A DNA stretch of 64,000 nucleotides from Setophaga petechia (Eukaryota > Chordata > Aves > Passeriformes > Parulidae): the NCBI GenBank assembly GCA_024362935.1, contig JANCRA010000001.1, forward strand, positions 57,244,430 through 57,308,429, written 5' to 3'. The translations under genes were made by a program, and so were the position numbers. This document shows, piece by piece, positions 50,621 to 62,597 of this stretch (within the stretch, counting starts at the first letter, position 1; every line of letters starts with the position of its first letter). The notes below the pieces were generated by a model, which was not told the origin of the DNA, searched no databases, and worked only from the letters and a program-made list of their open reading frames with translations.

Positions 50621-50653
50621 AGAAAAAGAAAAAAAAAAAAAAAGAAAAAAAAA
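50621..50653. repeat. A-rich tract
   Basis: A run of A interrupted by single G residues (AAAAAGAAA pattern). Simple repeat. Confidence 0.85.
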
Positions 50654-50975
50654 GGATTATGTTGATGGTGTGCTTCATCTGCAGTGGTATCAGTGCTTCT
50701 GGTTCAGTCCTGCAGACCTTCAGCTGTCTTTTTGTTGTTAGGAGGTGTTACCATTCTTCAAATTTTACTTTAAACGAACAGGCTGAAAAAGTGCATTTTA
50801 CAGTGGTTTGCTCACAAGAGGAATATTGTTAAGTATTAATGTAGTCTTTAAGGCAATTTTAGGAAAGATGGTTTCAAACAAAGTCACATCTGAGAATAAC
50901 ATAGACCTTATTTGTTTTGATGAAGTTATGCATATTCACACCAAGAGATTGCAAAATGCTCTCCTGTCACAAATC

Positions 50976-51004
50976 ATTTATTTATTTATTTATTTATTTA
51001 TTTT
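50976..51004. repeat. TTTA tetranucleotide microsatellite
   Basis: About seven units of ATTT/TTTA in perfect register. A likely length-variable microsatellite. Confidence 0.9.
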
Positions 51005-54000
51005 ACTATTATGTAGCAGAAGAAACTTGTAGTCTGTAAAGTACATCTGAGAGAGAATGGAGATGCTGGATTTTGCTATCAAGTTGAGTGAGAAAGTTTA
51101 ACAGAAGAGGAATTCAATGCATTTCTATTACAGAACTGACTTTGACCTTGAGCATCACTGGCCAGCCTCTAATGCCCACTATTTTATCTTATGAGCATTG
51201 TAGATTATACTGACTGCATGTCAGAAGCCTCAGAGGATACAGGACCAGACACTAAACACCACTTACTTTTGTAATTTGCCTTTTACATCAGCCTATTTTG
51301 GATTGTTGTTGATAGAGCCTCAGAGGATGTGCCAAATATGTACTGAGACACTCCACGGTCCTAGAATGAGGGAGTGTTATTTTTGTCTAAGATATTTTTA
51401 TTTTTACAAGCTTTCACAGAAAGCCATAATGGTAGCTTGGAGAGGTTGAAATTACTGATTAAATTAAAACCCATACATTGCTCTATTTTAGATGTAATAA
51501 AGATAGCTCTTTCTGGGAACTTAAATTTGTTTATCCCTTGACTAAGGGAAAATCTGAGGACCACAGGTCAGCTTCCAACTGGAAGTAAACTGAGTAAAGA
51601 GGTTCATATACCATACTCATTTTTAGACACAGCATTTTTGTAACAAAGTAGTCACAAAACCTCAGGAATGAAATTCACTCTTGCAGATAAACAAACTCCT
51701 GCAACATCATACATTTCCTAGGAAGATACTCTAGCTTCAAACTCATGAGGTAACCCGAGGACCAGAGAGTCTTGAAAAGGATTTATTATACAACTCTGCT
51801 GAACAAAGATAAGGATCACATCCCACTTAGTTCCTAGCCTTAATGTACCTACAGCCAGTTTGTTTTTTCCTAAAATATCCCTACCTTTTCATTCAAAACA
51901 GAGCTAGATCCTTATATCATCAATGTTACATTGGAGTAACTTGGAGTTTCTTCCTCTCCAACGGCATTGGAATTGCTTGTGGCTACATGGAAGGAGTCTG
52001 AATTTTTTAGATGTATACTTAACGTAGGATAGAGGAGTAATTTCTTTGACAATCCCTTGACCATGAACAAATCAGGCAACTTGAAGCCCTACTAATATTC
52101 TTAGCCATATCATATAAAACTAGGTTTAAGAAAAAACAAAAAAGCTTTGTCAGTGTCTGTGGCAGCCTTGTTAACAGCAACTTCAGTTGTCAGTCTCCAT
52201 TCAAGTTACAGTCTGGGAAGAGTGTTTAATTTCACACATAAAAGTGATTTTGCACAACTTCCACCTCCAGGTAGAGTAACTAAACCATGCAAGTAAGGTG
52301 ATCCAAAGAGATTTCTCAGTAGCCAAATTTTTAGCTACTCCCAAGGAATTTGATGGAAGTTTTCTGTAGTAGTTTGATAAATGGCTAAACAATCTTCTGA
52401 GCCAGCTGTGGGAAACATGGCTGGAAAGAGCCTGTGCCTTGTCAGTAGACTTATGTTAACTCAGTCTATAGGGTCCACATCTCCACTGGATCACTCTTTA
52501 GGTTCCTGCCTTTTGAAAGGAGTGGGAAAACACCAGGCTAAAAATAAGCAGGGGTCCAGATATCCATGGCCCAGAGAAGTGGAATTATAGTAGAGGTAAG
52601 TTACAGCCCTGGTGTATATGTGGGGTCTTGAGGATAACAAAACAGAACTCATGGTCTCTAAAATGACTTGCCCAATGCTTTCTAAATGACCAGATGTGTT
52701 AACCTCTGGGCCCAGGTTGCCACCATACCATGAGATGTCCTTACAAACCCCATTAGTTTCTCAGAATACTTTAGCCATCAGCCTACAATCATTGCTCAGT
52801 GCACTCATGCATTTCAAAACCTCTGTTGCAAGGATAAGAGAAAGATATAGCATGTCTTAGCTTTTCCTTGGTTTATGCAGACGGGTGCAGATAATCATCC
52901 GTCAGCACCATTGTCCATCTGTGCACTAGCATGTGCTACTTGAAACATGTAAAAATGGCACTTTGCCTTCAGTCACAAGAGGAAAGCAGTGACTCCTGGC
53001 TTTTTTATGTCATCACTTTAACCAACCAGATTTTGCAAAGAAGTTTTTTTGATACACAAAATAGATGCTTAACCAGTTCTGGAAGAAGATAATGTGCAAA
53101 TATCCCTTAGTAAAACTACCACCAGCTCACTACGTGAGCATCAGCTTCCTTACGCTTTTTAAAGAATTTTTTATACATAAATGCTACCTTAAAGAATGGC
53201 TTGTTCTTTCAACACCCAATTGCCACTGTCAGATGTAGAATGCTGGCTTCTGAAAATGAAGCAGACCCCTGAGCTACCCCCTGAAGCAGAAGTGGTTGCA
53301 GCTTGATGTAATCTGCTTCTGAAGTTCAAGTCAGCCACATAGCCCATCACACAGGATGGGGTTTGAACCCTGCTTTGCCAGATGCACATTCATCCTAATA
53401 ATGTTTGTGGCTAGCACGTGCACTTATTTTATTGCAGATGGATAACATGTCTGAAAATAAGACTTGACTCTGAAAGGTAGCAGTTTCCTGCATGATTTTA
53501 AACTTGGGCTTTTTTCCCTCCCCATTAAATCAGTTGATCAAAAAGTACACAAACTAGCTTGCATGTTCATTTTAATCCTCTCATCTATTCTTCTCCACCA
53601 CGTGATTCTTTCTTCCTCAAAACACCCGACAGCTTTGTACATTGTCAGCAGTAAGAAACCAAGTACAGGAACCCCCAGAATGTCATGGCCTCTGACAGAA
53701 GGCAGTCCTGAATGTTATTACACACTTGTTGTCTCTGCATGAGCCCCACTGCTTTCTCAAAACGTCTAAAAAGACTGTTAGAAAACAGTCCCTTCCCATA
53801 AACTCTTCCTGAGAGTATTCCTTCATTTGTATCACAAATCTTTCCTGTTAACTAATTTGCTTGCTCTTCTCATAATTTCCTGCTATGCCCTCTGAAGAGA
53901 TAAACTGCAAACCCTGCAACTGGCTTTAATTTCCTCATTCAGGCACTGACCAGAAAGGCATGGGGATATTCTCTTGTCGAGTCATCAGCATAAAATGCTG

Positions 54001-54095
54001 ACTATCACAGCTGAGCAAAGAGATGGCAGTTTGTGCAAAATCTGTATTCTGGGAAGTGGCCAACAGAGCTTGAATTACCTCTCACCTGCTCATTG

Positions 54096-54172
54096 AGAAA
54101 AAAACCCCAAAAAACAAAACAAAACAGAAAAAACCAACCCAACAACAAAACAAAATAAAACAAAACAAAAAA
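54096..54172. repeat. AAAAC-type low-complexity tract
   Basis: A/C-rich segment of AAAAC and AAC units almost lacking G and T, a degenerate pentanucleotide repeat similar in style to the tract at 33.2 kb. Confidence 0.8.
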
Positions 54173-55320
54173 TACACCTAAAAGGAAATACCTTGGATAT
54201 CCATTAGTACATCTGAAACATTACATTTTCCAGCAGGGGCTACAGGAAGGAAATCAAGGTAAAGGAGCAATATTTATGAGGAAAATAATGAATGCCAACT
54301 CAATTGATTCTAATTACTACAGAGATGGACCTGTGCAGAAAATACTTCAGCTGTCACTTCTCCCTATCACCTAATAAGAAATCAAGCAAGGAGATTTTTC
54401 TTTCCATTTTGAAGGAAAACCACAAACCACATTTTTAGGAGAAGAGGAGTGCCCTGCTTATCTACTCTTACTAAAGCCAAAGAGGTAGAAGGTAAAGTTT
54501 GCTGAAACAATTTTTGCAGTAATTCCATTCTCCAGCATCTTCAAGAGGTGCCAATCTTTTGGCTCAGTTATCTCTCATAAGGAAGTAGTTGATCTAGTTT
54601 ATTCTGTGATTTGTGACACAACGTTGAATTATTAGGAAAATTATTCCTTTTGGTCAGAGATAAGGACTGTAGGAGAAAAGCTGCTACCCTTCAACCTCTG
54701 TGATATAGACACACCAGATTCTTCTCATTTCCCCTCACTGGGGAATCACCCTCAGATACAGAGCCTTCTCATTCTCCTCACCTGGGAATCACAGCTGGTT
54801 CATAAACCTATCTGTTGCCAGTTTGCAATAGGATAAGATTCCTATGGAAGTGGTCTTCAGTTTGGATTCTACTAGCACAGTGAATGAAAGGGAGAAGTGA
54901 AGAAAATTTAAACAAATACTAGGACTAAAGTGGAGAACAACATCCTGTGTTCACAGCAGTGTTCATTCTAAGATCAGAATTCGTGATATAGACTTGCAGT
55001 ATTGGATTAATTTAAGAGATTTAAACCTTTGTATGCAATATTAAACAAGAAATATTAATTGGGGAAAAGAATCAATATTATGTTAAGCTACATGATTTGT
55101 CTTTTCTTCCATGACTGTCTGAAGACTGGATGAAGGCAAGAAAAACCAAAAAATTCAAATTATATTGGCTCACATGACTGACTCCTAATACTCAGAGAAT
55201 CACATTTCTGTGACAATTTTCCTGCAGTAAAAAAGCTTCTAAATTAAAGGTGAGATTGCTTAGTCATCAGGACTTGATGGTGTAGTTGTACCTGCGGCAA
55301 GGGATTGTATTACATGACCT

Positions 55321-55860
55321 ATGATTACCATTCTATTCCTACTTCTCTGTTGCACAAACTGCCCAGCAGAATTCCTAAAATTGAAAGGTGACTCAATCTC
55401 CCTATCCAGAAATAACGTTGATATTTTTTGCCGGGGTATAAGCTCTAGCTTGGAGTGTGATGATAAAATCCTTCCTGAGACACCCAGGGAAGGTCTCTAC
55501 CATGTAGGAGTTTCCATCACTGTTCCTAGAGGCTTACTGAGCAATTCACATGCTTCCCACGTACCACATTTCCACCATCTGCAGCTTCCACGTGGTTTCC
55601 AGATGTCCAATTGCCACCAGCAGCCGTTTGTGAGGCAGCCTCCAGAGCAGGGCTTTCTCACCGTTTCCAGGGCAATGCAACATGGCCACACAGTAGCCCC
55701 AGCTCACCAAAACACCATCTCTGGCCTACACGGCATCCCACCACCAGCCAGAAAGCTAAACTCAGGCCAGACTCACTTTGTCTTAATTGCACAAAGTGAT
55801 TCAGAGCAAGAGGAATTGTGTCCAGCAGGCTGCAGAGAGGATTTTTTGAAGGTGGATTGA
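55321..55860 (+). CDS. 179-codon ORF with a signal-peptide-like start, function unknown
   Basis: A true ATG opens a 179-codon frame. Its first 18 residues (MITILFLLLCCTNCPAEF) resemble a signal peptide: a short N-region, a hydrophobic core and small residues before a possible cleavage point. The rest is His/Pro/Gln-rich (for example HVPHFHHLQLPRGF) with scattered Cys and no recognisable domain. No splice sites, promoter or AATAAA are tied to it. A frame of this length is only slightly unusual for 64 kb, so it could be chance, a secreted lineage-specific peptide or part of a non-coding transcript. Confidence 0.18.
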   Translation: MITILFLLLCCTNCPAEFLKLKGDSISLSRNNVDIFCRGISSSLECDDKILPETPREGLYHVGVSITVPRGLLSNSHASHVPHFHHLQLPRGFQMSNCHQQPFVRQPPEQGFLTVSRAMQHGHTVAPAHQNTISGLHGIPPPARKLNSGQTHFVLIAQSDSEQEELCPAGCREDFLKVD

Positions 55861-58809
55861 AGAGGGTGAGAGCTGCTTGCAGGAGACAGGTGCCAGGAAG
55901 GGGACAGAGCTTTTGGAGGATAGGAGTGTTTTCTAATGAAGATGGCCTGAAGAATATGATTTGTGTGCTTGATCATGTCCAACCAGTATGGCCACCTTCA
56001 GTTGGGAAATGTTGTGTGTTCCTTCCTGATCATGGAGACAGATCTCAGAGTTGGCTATTTTGTACAACTGCTTTCATTTCGGGTCATCTCAATCCATACA
56101 GAAAAACCTTCATCTGCTTCCTCTATCATTCTCTTTCCAAAATGCAGAAAAGATTTCTTTTAGGTTTTGGTTTGTTTCTTGGGTTTGTTTTTTTTTTTTT
56201 TTTTTTGCTCAATGAGCAGGTGAGAAGCATAAGTGGTCAATTCAGAAAGATTGCCTGTCTCAAAATTGCAGGAAGCGTTTGCATGCTCTTGTGAAAAAGA
56301 TGTGGCACCTTAGTTGATTACTTGATTTTCAAGTTGTTGCACCTAGACAAAATCACAAGGTAGAAACTCACTTGGTGTTTTAAATAGCTAGTTCTGGCAG
56401 AGGGTCATCTTTCCCTCAGGTTTGGGGAGTTTGGTCTGTGAATACAGCTAATTTAGGCATTATATGCATTCTCTTGGCTGGTTGGGTGTTGGATCAGGTG
56501 TTTGTGGCTCTGTGGGATCACCAGGTAGGTGCATTCTGCAAGACCATCGTCAGTGCCAAGGGCTGCAGGCTCGCATTCAGGGTGGCTGAAACATAAGAAT
56601 GTCACCCCCAGCACCTAAAAAACGTCCTTTCTCAAGCCTCTGACTCAGTGTTGAGGTTTTTTTTACAATACAGAGGAGATGCCTGGTACAGTCTGTGTTT
56701 CGCAGCCGAGCAGGTGGATGCTGCAGGAGGGCTGTAGGCTGCCGCCAGTGCAAGAGGGGAGGGAATCAGTATCTCCTCTGAAGCTGCAAGCAGCTTCTTC
56801 TAGGGACAGGCACACAAATAAACTTCCTCCTCTTCTCTCTTACTGTACTTGTCAAATCAGACAGTGTTCAAAAATACTGGTTTGGTTTTGTGGAAACAAG
56901 GGCTGTTCTCTAAAGACATTGGAAGCAGGTAAAGCATCTAGCTTGGTCCTTTTGTCTAAAGGAGACAGGTTTCATTTGAACTACCAAAATATATTCTAGT
57001 TTTTTAGTCCAGGACACAAGTACTGTTTTTCAAAATACTGCATTCAGCTGCCAGTCTCTTCCTATGTGAATGCACCTGATTTCCAGGTTTCTCCTCAAAA
57101 ATCTTGCTTTAGAGATTTCTGCTTTAGGGGTTTATGTGTGTTTTTTAAAATAGAAATAATTAACCCCCCCAACAAACGTCTATCTTTACATCTAAAAAGA
57201 CAAACATAAAATACCTCTTTACTGATGGCTAGATAGAGAACAAAGCTGAATGGTGAGAAGGTTGATTTATAATGCATTTTCCCAAAAAACAATTACTGAA
57301 AGAAGAATATGAGAACCAGGCTTAAGCAATGGAAAAATTGCCCATCATTTAAAAATAATAAAAAAGCTGCTGTATTAGTCCTCAGTAAAACAATAGTTTA
57401 GTCCTTCTCCACTCTAGAAGTAAACTACAGGCTGAGCAAATGTAGTATTATTCACCCAGATGTGTTCTCACTTAGGTCAAGTTTAATTAAGACTTGTCTT
57501 AATTCAAACAGTAATATCACATCCCTGATAAAGAGCAAGTTAAACGTCCCCTTCCATTGAACACCATCACATTCCCAAGAGTTTCAATGTTAGCTGAAGT
57601 TAATTATGTTTAAATTATTTCCTTTCGTGTGCTGATGTGAAGATCATCATCTGACCCCTCAGAACAGTAGCAGCAAATTAAAGCTTCCTGCCACTGCCAG
57701 CAAAGGCTGCCTTACCACTGCACCCTCGTGGTGGTTTGCCTGCCTTGAATTTTAACACTGAAGGGCTGCATCATGTAAAAATCATTGCTCAGTTAACACT
57801 GCTTGGCTTCTTACCTCTTAAGATTCTTTCAGGGAGGTTTTCAAAATTCTTATCTTCCAAATATCTTTGTCTGGCAGTGGCATGAAAGCAAAATTCACTA
57901 AGCATAAATGCTCACCTGTGGAAGTTTTCAAGCATGGTGGGAATGTGTAAATTGGAAGCTGTTTCTGTCTTACAGCACAGCTAATGACACAAAACTTTCA
58001 GGTGAGACAGTTGAGAAAAAAACAGTGTTTCTTGGACAGCATTCCCTTTTTGACTGTTTTAAAATGAGCCCTTCAAACAGACAAGGGACAGGAATGAAAG
58101 AAACTGGATGAAATTGCCTCAAATCTGTTTTACAAGTTTTCAAAGTTTTTAGCCCAGGAACATTCAAATTATCAGAAAATTGGGATCTTTTTCACATATT
58201 GTGAGTACACAGATGCTCTGGTCATAAAACCAAACCAAACAACCAGAAGAATTTGTTTGTAGTTAGTGTTATAAGTGGCTTGAATTCTTGTGCTGAAGGT
58301 ATGCCAAATCTCTGCACAAATTAAAAACCAATCATGAAGTACACAAATGGACCTTTTCTGATTCTGACAAATGCTTTCTTCTGATCTTTTGTGGTGAATT
58401 TCTCCACTGTAAATAAATAAAAAATTACTTAAGGCTTTCTCCTAGAGACTTACACTTTGTGATCTGACAGGTATGGATGATGCCACCTGCAGAAGACAGG
58501 GCATTCCTTTGTCCTGCTCTACAGGGGTTTTCACAGAAAAAAAAAGCTTAAAAGTAGCAGAAATCTACAAGCTGTTTTTTTGTTACAGCCTCTGTTCAAA
58601 AAGGGTGGCATTATATTTGCTGCATACCAGATGAATAAACACGATAACCTCAGTGCTGACAAATTGTTTAAGAGAAGGCAGAAGGCAAATACTATGTTGT
58701 CTTCTAGCCAAAGTTTCAGAGGACTTTGTTCTTGGTTTAAAAATTAGGTCAAATATGCCAATGCCTACAGACTAGCACTCTTTTCAATGCCACCCTAGCA
58801 GGGAGCTCA
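55861..58809. other. Unique DNA without a supported gene
   Basis: No gene seen. A 19-T run lies at 56,188-56,206. A 158-codon frame overlapping 55,818-56,294 starts with GTG and reads through the poly-T as a Phe run, which argues against coding. Confidence 0.45.
56188..56206. repeat. Poly-T tract (19 T)
   Basis: Uninterrupted T run. It could be the tail of a minus-strand retroposon, but no body is recognisable on its right side. Confidence 0.85.
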
Positions 58810-59555
58810 AAGTCTCATCCAACCTGGCCTTGAATGCTTCCAGGTATGGGAAGTTTAAAGCCATTCTTCCTTTCTCTGTCACTACATGCTCTTATAAAAA
58901 GTCCCACTTCATCTCTCTTGCAGTCCTTTTCAATACCTGAAGGCTGCTAGAAGGCCTCTTCAGGGCCTTCTCTTTTTTAGGCTGAACAACCCAAACTCAG
59001 CCTGTTTTCATAGGAGAGGTGCCCCAGCCCTCTGATGATCTTTGTGATGTCCTCTAGACTCCCTCCAACAGTTCCATGTCCTGCTGGTGTTGGGGACACA
59101 GTACTCAGGGTGGGGTCTTGGGAGAACAGAGTAGAGGGACAGAATCACCTCCCTTTACCTGTTTCTTGTGTCGCTTTTCATGCAGCCCAGGACACATTTG
59201 GCTTTCTGAGCTGCAAGTGCTCATTGCTGGATCATGTCAAGCTTCTCATTCACCAACATCCCCAGTTCTTCTCAGGGCTGCTTTCAATCCCTTTGCTGCC
59301 CAGCCTGTACTTGTACTTGGGATTGCCCTGACCCAGGTGCAGGATCTTGCACCTTGTTGAACTTCATAAGGTTCACATGGGCCCACCTCTCAAATCTTCA
59401 AGGGCCCTTTGGATGGCCTCCATCCCTCCAGCATGTCCACCACACCACACTGCTTGGTGTCATTGGCAAACTTGCTGTGGCTGCATGCTGTGGCAACCAG
59501 CTGTGGCTGGCCTGTCCATATCCATGTCACCCACTAAGATTTTAAACAACTTCTT
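58810..59555 (-). mobile_element. CR1 LINE fragment (about 750 bp)
   Basis: Reverse complement of a CR1 3' region, continuous from the 3' UTR well into the reverse-transcriptase end. Plus-strand landmarks in order are 'ctcatccaacctggccttga', 'cttctcttttttaggctgaa', 'cctgttttcataggagaggt', 'gcagcccaggacacatttgg', 'acccaggtgcaggatcttgc' and 'tggtgtcattggcaaacttg'. Frames are broken by indels and stops, so it is inactive. It is the longest continuous CR1 in the window. Confidence 0.9.
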
Positions 59556-61257
59556 TTCTAGCTAAGCCTTCTTTTTCCCTTTGAATCGGAAGTGTTTGTA
59601 AACATGTATATTTGCAATGTGAAATTACTTTAGTTGCTTAATAACTATAATTTGTCAGTTTACAACAGAGCAGGGTAAGGTCAAATTTACATACTGCTTG
59701 TGAAAGTGCATCTGGCATTAGAAGAGCCAAGGACGCTGCAAGCTAAAGAAAAAAGCTTCCCTTCATGTCCATTCACTTTGCCAAGCAGTCTCCCTAGTTT
59801 TTGTTTGAAGCTGAAATTAGCTAGTTTGGGACTGGTTTCGAAATTCATTTTTGCTGAAGAGAGGAGGGCCATTCAAGTGTGGGAAAAACTGTTTAGTAAC
59901 AAGGTGTCAGATAGCTTTGAGCCCAAGTTGAAAACCTAAATTTTTCCTTTCTATTTGCTAACTATGCTTAACCTTGAAGTAGTACTGATTGCATGGGGTA
60001 GGAGCAGTTTGGCCACTTTGCTTAAGTGCCTGGGTATAAAAGCCTCTAGAAGAAAATCCATCAAGATAAAAAAAATCTTTCAGATCGACACAGTATGTTT
60101 CAATTAAGCCTGTTCCAGTTAATGCAAAATCCAGAGTTTCATTTAACCTTTCCTGCATATTTGGGAAGCCATAATTCCAAAATATATTTGAAGTCACTTT
60201 GCTCAGACAAACAGAAAGGTTAGGGGGTATTTAAATACCTAAATCCAGATATGTGTTCTGCAGGATTCCTGCTAACTGATCATGAAGGTTTTTGACAACA
60301 CAAACGCCTACAAGCTTTCAAATTAAAGCTCCCCAGGTTCACCAACTTCTACTTCTGAGACAACTCAAAACATGCCTCTTTCAACCTGAGGATTAGCCTG
60401 CATATCCAAGCTTATCCTGAACACACCAAACCCAGATCCCAGCTTGCCACATCCTCCCCTCTAAGGTGCTTGGCATGCAGTGTCTGCCAATGACAGCTTT
60501 TTTTGACCAGAAAGATATTATTGCTTCCCAAGATAGAGAGAGCACTGGGAATTGGGACCTGCAGCTTTGGAGGTAAATGCCTTGCCCTTTAGGATAACTA
60601 AGCATTGAGTTTTCTTCTCAGACAACCTCCACATCACAGAATTCTGCTACAAACAGCCACTGTGGGAGACAGGATTTCATTCCTGACATAGTACAGAGGT
60701 GCTCTCTAGAGACAAGAAGGAGACTGGAACCTGAGCTGGCCACTGTTGTACACTGGAATAGACAAAGAGGGGTGATGGCTGCATTCCTGCCCTGCTGCTG
60801 GTTGTGGAGGGAATGATGGTCCTTGCTTGGCTCTCAAGAGAGAAGAATTTGTTCTCTCTCTTCAGCAGCAGGAGGCACCTCACTATAAATCACAGTACCA
60901 AGAGACACTGTAAACTGACTAGAAATTTAAGGGGCTCTAGGATGTACAGGAAGTTGTCTGCAGCTGACTCTGCCAGCTCCTCATTCTGCCAGCTCTGAAA
61001 CACCCAATTCTTATCAGCATTTTTTAAAATGCCTGTTACCAAGAGTATCCTGAAATCACATCAGGACAAAACACATCAGGACATCCAGATTTCTAGGCTC
61101 AAAACAGTGTATCCCTGGTGCAACTGGAAGTCTGCTGAGACACAGCTTTGCTCAGTAGAAGCTATCCTTTATTCCTGTGACCTCTATCACAGCTGGCTGT
61201 CCCTTGTTATTCTTTCGGTGAAGAAAGTTTCCTAATACCCAAGCTGTGTGTCCCCTA
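59556..61257. other. Unique DNA between CR1 fragments
   Basis: No gene supported. Frames of 60-80 codons are of chance length. The sequence is unique with ordinary composition. Confidence 0.45.
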
Positions 61258-61362
61258 GTGTAGCTCATCCTGTTGCTTGCTACTTGGGAAAAAAGACTCA
61301 CCCCCACCTCACTACACCCTTTTCTTAGGTAGCTGTAGAGAGTGATAAGGTCTCCCTTGTCT
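61258..61362 (-). mobile_element. Short CR1 LINE fragment abutting a GC-rich patch
   Basis: Reverse-complement CR1 3' region with 'gtagctcatcctgttgctt', 'gctacttggg', 'cacccccacctcactac' and 'gtagctgtagagagtgataa', then 'ggtctccc'. It ends abruptly at about 61,362, where the sequence changes within a few bases to more than 75% G+C. It is a broken copy, apparently truncated by a rearrangement or by insertion of the GC-rich segment. Confidence 0.8.
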
Positions 61363-61525
61363 CCCGATCCCGCAACTCGGCCGCCAGGCGCGTCCTCCCG
61401 CAGCGCCTCCCGCCGCGGCGGGACGGAGCGGGATGAGGCGGGGTGGGAGGAACGCGGCGGGATGCGCGGACGGCGGGGACCCCTAGTGGCACCGAGGCCC
61501 GGCCGGGAGAGGTTTTAGGTCCTGC
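61363..61525. promoter_or_regulatory. Isolated CpG-rich patch with a CTCF-like motif
   Basis: About 160 bp of very GC- and CpG-rich DNA ('cctcccgccgcggcggga' and similar) sit between a CR1 fragment and AT-rich sequence. It contains CCACTAGGGG on the minus strand (61,480-61,489), close to the CTCF core CCACnAGGGGGC. It could be a small promoter, an insulator or a transposed piece of a CpG island. No exon with good splice sites is visible in it. Confidence 0.45.
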
Positions 61526-61954
61526 TGCCTCACGCAAGTATCTGGTGAAATGCTTGTGGAAAAAGTAAAGTCGGTATTTTTGGACCACTCTGCTCAAAAG
61601 AGGGAAAAAACAAGTTCAGTGTGTAATTGTCACAGAAGTTCAGTAATTGTCACAAAACCGGGTCCACAAAGCGTGGCTGTTTGCAAGTGATGCACACTTA
61701 TTATTTAGCCTAACACTAAGTCTTACACATCAAGCTTAAGAAGGGAGATGAACTGTTAGAGAGGAGAAGGAGGGTCCATTCAATAACGGGACGTACTCAA
61801 TCCAATCAAGCCTCACCTTAACGTCCTGTGTCCAACACTGACACTAAGCAGTTGACACCAAAAGCATAAGGCCAGAGCCTTCCTTAGGGACACTCCAAAT
61901 ACTCTTTTGACTTCATAATTTTCAGCTCATGCTAGGCCATGTACTGTTGTTGTC
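61526..61954. other. Unique DNA without a supported gene
   Basis: AT-rich unique sequence between the GC-rich patch and the duplicated unit. No features seen. Confidence 0.4.
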
Positions 61955-62013
61955 CATTTAGGATGTCTCAGTGTAGTGCAGACATGCCTTATACTCATGG
62001 GGCTGCAGTGCTG

Positions 62014-62186
62014 CGGCACAGTGGCTGTCCTGGGCAGAGGGAGGCCCATCCCATCCCATCCCATCCCATCCCATCCCATCCCATCCCATCCCATCCCGTC
62101 CACGGCACTCACCTGTCTGGGTCTGCTATGGAGCAACCAAGACCATGTCAGGGAGACAAGAGCTGCTCCTTGCCCTCCTACTGCAG
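62014..62186 (-). pseudogene. Decayed duplicate of the 63.7-63.9 kb exon unit
   Basis: This segment aligns by eye with 63,715-63,880. They share 'ggggctgcagtg', 'agagggaggc.catcc', 'tggagc.accaagacca', 'gtcagggag.caag' and 'gctgctccttgcc.tcct'. On the minus strand both carry the frame CLPD.VLVAP followed by a donor. Here the codon after VLVAP is TAG, where the sister copy has TGG (Trp), and the ATG of the sister copy is missing. The donor ACAG|GTGAGT (intron first base 62,112) is intact and stronger than in the sister copy. It reads as a pseudogenised exon of a local gene family. Confidence 0.5.
62046..62095. repeat. CCATC pentanucleotide array, ten units
   Basis: Ten perfect CCATC units are followed by a variant CCGTC. 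The array lies inside the duplicated unit, just beyond the minus-strand donor. The sister copy has only a short irregular version here ('ccccctgtcccatcctgtcc'). Read on the minus strand in the upstream exon's frame it would encode a WDGMG repeat. Confidence 0.95.
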
Positions 62187-62349
62187 GAGGTCTTTCTTAA
62201 GCAAATATAAGAACTACAAGACAGTTCTGATGCCTGCAGGAGCCATTGCCTGCTTAGAAGTAATGAAAGTACCCTCTGAAATTTAAAACTGCACTTTTTC
62301 TCAGCTTTTTGTGTTGAACCAATTTTTTGAACACACACAACTCAAGTAA
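62187..62349. other. Short spacer downstream of the 62-63 kb gene
   Basis: Unique sequence between the decayed exon unit and the polyadenylation region. On the minus strand this lies just past the predicted cleavage site. No feature seen. Confidence 0.4.
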
Positions 62350-62597
62350 TTGGGCTAAACTGACAGTTTTATTGAAGAAAAATTATGACATATTATATAC
62401 AAATACATATAAAACACAGTCTGTTTGCAAAAGGTGTCTGATAAAAATGAACTAGATCTAATCATAATGTCTGAAGGGGAATCACAGACTGGTGTCACAA
62501 AGACATGGCCAAGAACAGTCTGGCAGCAGGATGGCCTGGGGACAGCCAGATGCTTGGGGCACTGTCCCTGCATCCATCCCTGCTGTGTTTCCCTGTG
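62350..62597 (-). other. 3' UTR of the 62.6-63.3 kb gene
   Basis: On the minus strand, about 250 nt of non-coding sequence follow the TGA stop and end with AATAAA at 62,373-62,368. Cleavage would fall about 10-25 nt further, near 62,345-62,358. The UTR becomes AT-rich towards its end, as is typical. This signal, just downstream of the longest intact non-GC-island frame in the block, is the main reason to accept the gene end as real. Confidence 0.5.
62368..62373 (-). terminator. Polyadenylation signal AATAAA
   Basis: Canonical AATAAA on the minus strand, about 225 nt after the stop codon of the terminal exon. The following bases (CTGTCAG) lead to a TTTAG / CCCAATT segment with no strong GT-rich downstream element visible. 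Confidence 0.5.

Larger units (their letters stand above)
46121..55320. other. Intergenic or upstream DNA
   Basis: No gene supported. After the CpG island the sequence returns to unique AT-rich DNA. It contains a CCAAT/TATA cluster (47,858-47,943), an A-rich run (50,621-50,653), a TTTA microsatellite (50,976-51,004) and an AAAAC-type tract (54,096-54,172). Frames up to about 135 codons lack recognisable features. Confidence 0.45.

Noticed and set aside
55818..56294. 158-codon plus-strand frame
   Set aside because: It starts with GTG and translates a 19-T simple repeat as poly-Phe.
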